Source: Betaproteobacteria bacterium (GTDB taxonomy: Bacteria; Pseudomonadota; Gammaproteobacteria; Burkholderiales; Burkholderiaceae_E). From it: a DNA stretch of 8,971 bases. Where the stretch lies: assembly GCA_009925965.1 (NCBI GenBank), contig RFPW01000078.1:1-8971 (forward strand). The letters are read 5' to 3'. The number at the start of each line of letters is the position of its first letter. Position 1 is the stretch's first letter. Made by a program: the position numbers and the translations under genes. A model generated the notes under the pieces. It was not told where the DNA came from, made no database searches, and worked only from the letters and a program-made list of their open reading frames with translations. Positions 6,063 through 8,971 of the stretch are shown here, one piece after another.

Positions 6063-7133
6063 ATGGGTACTGAAAAAATTTCAAAAAAACCCCGCGCGTC
6101 GGTAACAGCTAGCGAGACCGAGGGGAAATTCATCAACCTCGCCCTTCAAGGCGGTGGCGCTCATGGCGCTTTTGGCTGGGGCGTGATGGACAAATTTCTA
6201 GAGGACGGGCGCCTCTTGATTGAAGGCGTTTCGGGGACCAGCGCTGGTTCGATGAACGCCGTGGTTTACGCGTACGGGAAGATCAAGGGAAATGATGGAG
6301 CGCGCGAGGCGCTCCACAACTTCTGGAAGGCAATTTCTGACGCGGGTCAGCGTTTTGCGATCAAGCCAACCCCGCTTGATCCGTTCCTGGGCAACAATAC
6401 GCTGAAGCATATGGCCTCGGACGCCATGAAAATGCTGTCGAGTAAGTTTTCACCGTACCAGCTCAATCCGGGCAATTACAATCCGTTGCGCGAGGTTCTT
6501 GAATCGCAGGTCGATTTTGAAGAACTCGATCGCAGGGCAGAAACGAAACTCTTTATCTGCGCGACCAATGTACGCACAGGTAAGGCTCGCGTGTTTCACA
6601 CGAGTGAGGTTACGCCAGACGTTATTCTTGCGTCTGCCTGCCTCCCACAGGTTTTCCAGGCAGTGGAAATTGAGGGGGAGCATTATTGGGATGGCGGTTA
6701 CATGGGTAACCCAGTGCTATACCCACTGTTTTATGAGACAAAGTCTCAGGACGTCGTGATTCTCCATATCAACCCAATTGAGCGACCAGGGCCACCTAAG
6801 ACCTCGGTTGAAATTGCTAACCGCCTGAACGAAATCACTTTTAATTCAAATCTGATTAAGGAATTACGAGCTGTTCATTTTGTGCAAAAACTAATGGACG
6901 AAGGCTGGATTAAGGATGAATTCCTTGATCAGATGAAGTATGTCTTCATCCATTCGGTGCGGGCTGATATTGCGATGGCCGACCTGCGTGCCGATACAAA
7001 GATGGAAAGCGACTGGGAATTCCTGACGATGCTGCGTGACCGCGGTCGCGCCTGCGCAACCCAGTGGCTTGAAGACAATTACGAACATATTGGTGTGCGT
7101 TCGAGCGTTGATCTGAAGAAAGAGTTTCTTTGA
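6063..7133 (+). CDS. Patatin-like phospholipase/lipid acyl hydrolase with DUF3734-type C-terminus
   Basis: A predicted cytoplasmic serine lipid acyl hydrolase with a Ser-Asp dyad; no signal peptide is visible. It has 356 residues. Patatin-domain motifs in order are the oxyanion-hole loop GGGAHG (30-35), the nucleophile elbow GTSAG (58-62, Ser60), and the catalytic Asp in DGG (210-212), followed by YMGNPVLYPL. The C-terminal part (about 250-356) resembles DUF3734: RLNEITFNSNLIKELRAVHF, then SDWEFLTMLRDRGRACATQWLEDNYEHIGV and the closing VDLKKEFL. Start ATG 6063 is supported by AAAGGA at 6051-6056, six bases upstream. In other proteobacteria this type is often found next to 3-hydroxybutyrate dehydrogenase and acetoacetate decarboxylase genes (from memory), which links it to polyhydroxybutyrate or ketone-body metabolism. 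Here two ADC-family genes follow. The substrate is unknown. Codons look less GC-biased at third positions than in the ccm genes. Confidence 0.93.
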   Translation: MGTEKISKKPRASVTASETEGKFINLALQGGGAHGAFGWGVMDKFLEDGRLLIEGVSGTSAGSMNAVVYAYGKIKGNDGAREALHNFWKAISDAGQRFAIKPTPLDPFLGNNTLKHMASDAMKMLSSKFSPYQLNPGNYNPLREVLESQVDFEELDRRAETKLFICATNVRTGKARVFHTSEVTPDVILASACLPQVFQAVEIEGEHYWDGGYMGNPVLYPLFYETKSQDVVILHINPIERPGPPKTSVEIANRLNEITFNSNLIKELRAVHFVQKLMDEGWIKDEFLDQMKYVFIHSVRADIAMADLRADTKMESDWEFLTMLRDRGRACATQWLEDNYEHIGVRSSVDLKKEFL

Positions 7134-7153
7134 ACCAATTTTGAGGTCTGGGC

Positions 7154-7909
7154 ATGACTCCTGAACAAATCCTGAATTTGCCGTCGATGCCGGCGGCAAG
7201 CCCCAGCTATCCGATGGGGCCTTATCGGTTTGTTGATCGTGAATACATGATCATCACTTACGAAACTGATCACGATCTTTTACGCCAAGCGGTACCGGAG
7301 CCGTTGGTCCCCAACGTCGATGGCCATGTTCTGTATGAGTGGATCCGGATGCCGGACAGCTCGGGGTTTGGCGATTACACCGAGAGCGGACTGGTCATTC
7401 CTTGCACATTCAACGGGGAGCCGATTAATTTCACCGCGCAGATGTACCTCGACGATGAACCTCCGATTTCTGCGGGTCGCGAGATCTGGGGTTTTCCCAA
7501 GAAATACGCGCTCCCCAAGATCGAAGTGGCTTCAGACACGCTAACGGGTACGTTGCAATACGCCGGCCAACTCGTGGCCATGGGCACGATGGGGTTCAAG
7601 TATCAAGTCGCGCCCGGCGGTGTTCAGGCGACCGCGCAGGGGATGACCAAGACCCAGTGCAACCTCAAGATCATCCCCGATGTGGATGGTAGCCCCAAGA
7701 TCTGCCAATTGGTCGCCTATAACCTGACGGATATCACGGTCAAAGGCAGTTGGATTTCACCCGCCCGCCTGCAACTGATTCCGCATGTTAACGCACCGGT
7801 GGCGGATCTGCCGATTAAGCGAATCATTGGTGGGAAACACTTTATTGCAGACCTGACGCTCCCGCACGGGCGGGTGTTATTTGATTATGTAAAAGATCAG
7901 GCCGGTTAA
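7154..7909 (+). CDS. adc: Acetoacetate decarboxylase, active site intact
   Basis: Predicted to convert acetoacetate to acetone and CO2 through a Schiff base on lysine. It has 251 residues, close to the Clostridium acetobutylicum Adc, with which the alignment is nearly colinear: SPSYPMGPYRFVDREY near the N-terminus (R29 in both), YTESG (75-79) with E77 matching Glu76, MYLDDEPPISAGREIWGFPKK with K116 and K117 matching the Schiff-base Lys115 and neighbouring Lys116, then DTLTGTL, TMGFKY, LKIIPDVDGSPKICQL and the C-terminal HGRVLFDYV. Start ATG 7154 lies 20 nt after the lipase stop, with GAGG at 7143-7146. It is probably co-transcribed with the lipase and the next gene. Other ADC-superfamily members act on other beta-keto acids or as aldolase-dehydratases, so the substrate is not proven. 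Confidence 0.92.
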   Translation: MTPEQILNLPSMPAASPSYPMGPYRFVDREYMIITYETDHDLLRQAVPEPLVPNVDGHVLYEWIRMPDSSGFGDYTESGLVIPCTFNGEPINFTAQMYLDDEPPISAGREIWGFPKKYALPKIEVASDTLTGTLQYAGQLVAMGTMGFKYQVAPGGVQATAQGMTKTQCNLKIIPDVDGSPKICQLVAYNLTDITVKGSWISPARLQLIPHVNAPVADLPIKRIIGGKHFIADLTLPHGRVLFDYVKDQAG

Positions 7910-7927
7910 TTTTCAGGAGTTCCAACG

Positions 7928-8668
7928 ATGAAGAAAGCTGACGTTCTCGCTTTGCCGTCCATGCCGCTGCAAAGCCCGACATTTCCGCGGGGGCCTTACC
8001 GGTTTTCAAATCGGCAGTACATGATCCTCAGTTATAAGTCTGACGTGAAGGCGATGCGCGAGGCATTGCCAGAACCACTCGAACTGGTAGGCGATACGGT
8101 TTCCGTGCAGTGGCTTGACCTGCCAGACGGCGAGGGCTTTGGCGCTTATTCGGCCGTTGCTCAAATTATTCCTTGCACCTTCCGGGGTGAGGAATGCAAT
8201 TTTGTCAGCCAGATGTACGTGGACAACACGCCGCCGTTGGCCGGTGGCCGCGAAATTTGGGGCTATCCAATGAAAAACGGAAAGGCCTCATTGCATGTGA
8301 ATGGCGACACGTTGATTGGCACGCTCGAATATGCAAAGCAGCAGGTTGCCACCGGCAGCATGGTCTACAAGCACGACACGTTTACTCGCGACCACTCGGT
8401 GGATCTGCATCTGGACCGCACGCAGATCACCCTGAAACTGATCCCGGATATCAACGGGAAGCCGGCGATTGCTCAATTGGTCGGGATTAATTTCACGGAT
8501 ATCGCAGTCAAGGGCGCTTGGGCCGGGCGTGCGCGACTTGAACTGACGCCTGCAGTGAATTGCCCGCTGAGTGACCTGCCGGTATACGAGACCGTCGGTG
8601 GATTGCAAATCGTGACCGATATGACCCTGCCCTACGGACGTGTTCTGCACGATTATTTGGCCCACTGA
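7928..8668 (+). CDS. Acetoacetate decarboxylase-family paralogue lacking the Schiff-base lysine
   Basis: A full-length (246 residues) ADC-superfamily protein, clearly homologous to its upstream neighbour from end to end (PSMP..SP..P.GPYRF, IPCTF, GREIWGYP, DTL.GTL, LKLIPD, LPYGRVLHDYL). R29 is kept. The two key catalytic positions are changed: the Lys-Lys pair is M115-K116 (ATG codon at 8270-8272), so the Schiff-base lysine is replaced by Met, and YTESG is YSAVA, putting A76 in place of catalytic Glu76. It is unlikely to be a classical decarboxylase. It may be a non-catalytic partner in a mixed oligomer, a ligand binder, or an enzyme with altered chemistry. The frame is intact and start ATG 7928 has a strong AGGAG (7915-7919), so it is not a decayed gene. 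It lies 18 nt after the first ADC stop. Confidence 0.9.
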   Translation: MKKADVLALPSMPLQSPTFPRGPYRFSNRQYMILSYKSDVKAMREALPEPLELVGDTVSVQWLDLPDGEGFGAYSAVAQIIPCTFRGEECNFVSQMYVDNTPPLAGGREIWGYPMKNGKASLHVNGDTLIGTLEYAKQQVATGSMVYKHDTFTRDHSVDLHLDRTQITLKLIPDINGKPAIAQLVGINFTDIAVKGAWAGRARLELTPAVNCPLSDLPVYETVGGLQIVTDMTLPYGRVLHDYLAH

Positions 8669-8670
8669 GG

Positions 8671-8686
8671 GCACAAGCGTTTGTGC
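8671..8686 (+). terminator. Small hairpin after the ADC operon, doubtful terminator
   Basis: GCACAA (8671-8676) and TTGTGC (8681-8686) form a 6-bp stem with a GCGT loop, beginning two bases after the stop codon of the second ADC gene. No U-run follows (TTCG), so intrinsic termination is doubtful. It may instead protect the transcript end. Confidence 0.3.
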
Positions 8687-8705
8687 TTCGAAGATGTCCA
8701 GGGAA

Positions 8706-8720
8706 AGCCCTTCTAGGGCT
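8706..8720 (+). promoter_or_regulatory. Hairpin covering the likely ribosome site of the MBL gene
   Basis: AGCCCT (8706-8711) and AGGGCT (8715-8720) pair perfectly around a 3-nt TCT loop. The AGGG of the 3' arm (8715-8718) is the best Shine-Dalgarno candidate for the ATG at 8729, so the hairpin could hide it. A GC-rich stem with a tight loop should be fairly stable. A regulatory role is inferred. Confidence 0.35.
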
Positions 8721-8728
8721 CGGTCGCG

Positions 8729-8971
8729 ATGAGATTTAGGTTTTGGGGGGTTCGGGGCTCAATTGCATCCCCGGGGCCCCGAACGGTTCGGTATGGTGGT
8801 AACACTACCTGTATCGAGGTCCGCACGAATCAGAATGCTCTACTGATTCTTGACGCGGGGTCGGGTATTTATCCGCTGGGTGAGAGCTTGCGTGGACCTG
8901 AGTCAGTCGAAGCCCATTTGTTGATCACGCACAGTCATTGGGACCACATTAATGGTCTGCCGATGTTCGAG
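8729..8971 (+). CDS. MBL-fold metallohydrolase, 3' part cut by window edge
   Basis: The N-terminal 81 residues of a metallo-beta-lactamase-fold hydrolase in the subgroup that starts with RFWGVRGSIASPGP..VRYGGNT, typical of RNase Z/PhnP-like phosphodiesterase relatives. The metal-binding motif HxHxDH is complete at residues 68-73 (HSHWDH: H68, H70, D72, H73), preceded by the LILDAGSG strand-turn (39-46). The start at ATG 8729 is set by homology, since the family begins MRFRFWG. It follows the second ADC by 60 nt with two small hairpins between, so it may be a separate unit or a regulated last gene of the operon. The substrate cannot be named from this fragment. Confidence 0.9.
   Translation, partial: MRFRFWGVRGSIASPGPRTVRYGGNTTCIEVRTNQNALLILDAGSGIYPLGESLRGPESVEAHLLITHSHWDHINGLPMFE

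Noticed and set aside
7928..8668. Second ADC gene as a decaying pseudogene
   Set aside because: The frame is intact over full length, structural motifs are conserved, and AGGAG is well placed. Only catalytic positions differ, which points to functional change and not decay.
7154..8668. Recent tandem duplication of the ADC genes
   Set aside because: The two proteins differ at a large share of positions and at the DNA level show no long identical stretches, so the duplication is old or the copies were acquired separately.
1..8971. CRISPR array, tRNA, rRNA, transposase or phage genes
   Set aside because: No regularly spaced repeats, cloverleaf-like sequences, IS ends or transposase/integrase motifs were seen; almost all of the window is explained by the genes listed.

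Overview
The window looks like part of a proteobacterial chromosome of moderately high GC content. It carries a System I (Ccm) cytochrome c maturation operon with a CcmI subunit, and a patatin/DUF3734 plus acetoacetate-decarboxylase cluster. Both fit a beta-, gamma- or alphaproteobacterium, and I cannot place it more closely. No phage, IS, CRISPR, tRNA or rRNA signals were seen.

Left part (1-5702, minus strand): a tightly packed ccm operon read right to left as ccmI, ccmA-ccmB (one fused ORF), ccmC, ccmD, ccmE, ccmF; ccmF runs off the left edge. Four of the five junctions are 4-base ATGA stop/start overlaps, and only ccmAB/ccmC has a gap (29 nt). CcmAB, CcmC and CcmD would form the complex that loads heme onto the periplasmic chaperone CcmE and releases holo-CcmE. 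CcmF with CcmI would receive the heme and apocytochrome and make the thioether links. The unusual points are the ATPase-permease fusion and ccmI at the head of the operon.

Middle (5703-6062): a divergent intergenic region, richer in A+T than its flanks, with several dyad and direct repeats that look like operators. A 90-codon minus-strand ORF here (5755-6027) is only a weak gene candidate.

Right part (6063-8971, plus strand): a patatin-like lipase with a DUF3734-type C-terminus, then two tandem acetoacetate-decarboxylase-family genes spaced 20 and 18 nt apart (a likely operon), then after 60 nt holding two small hairpins the start of an MBL-fold metallohydrolase cut by the right edge. The first ADC keeps the Arg/Glu/Lys-Lys active site. 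The second has Met at the Schiff-base lysine position and Ala at the catalytic glutamate position, so it is probably not a classical decarboxylase. A lipase releasing acyl or 3-oxoacyl compounds next to an ADC suggests lipid, polyhydroxybutyrate or ketone-body metabolism, but the substrate is unknown. The ADC/pseudo-ADC pair is the best candidate here for something not well described.
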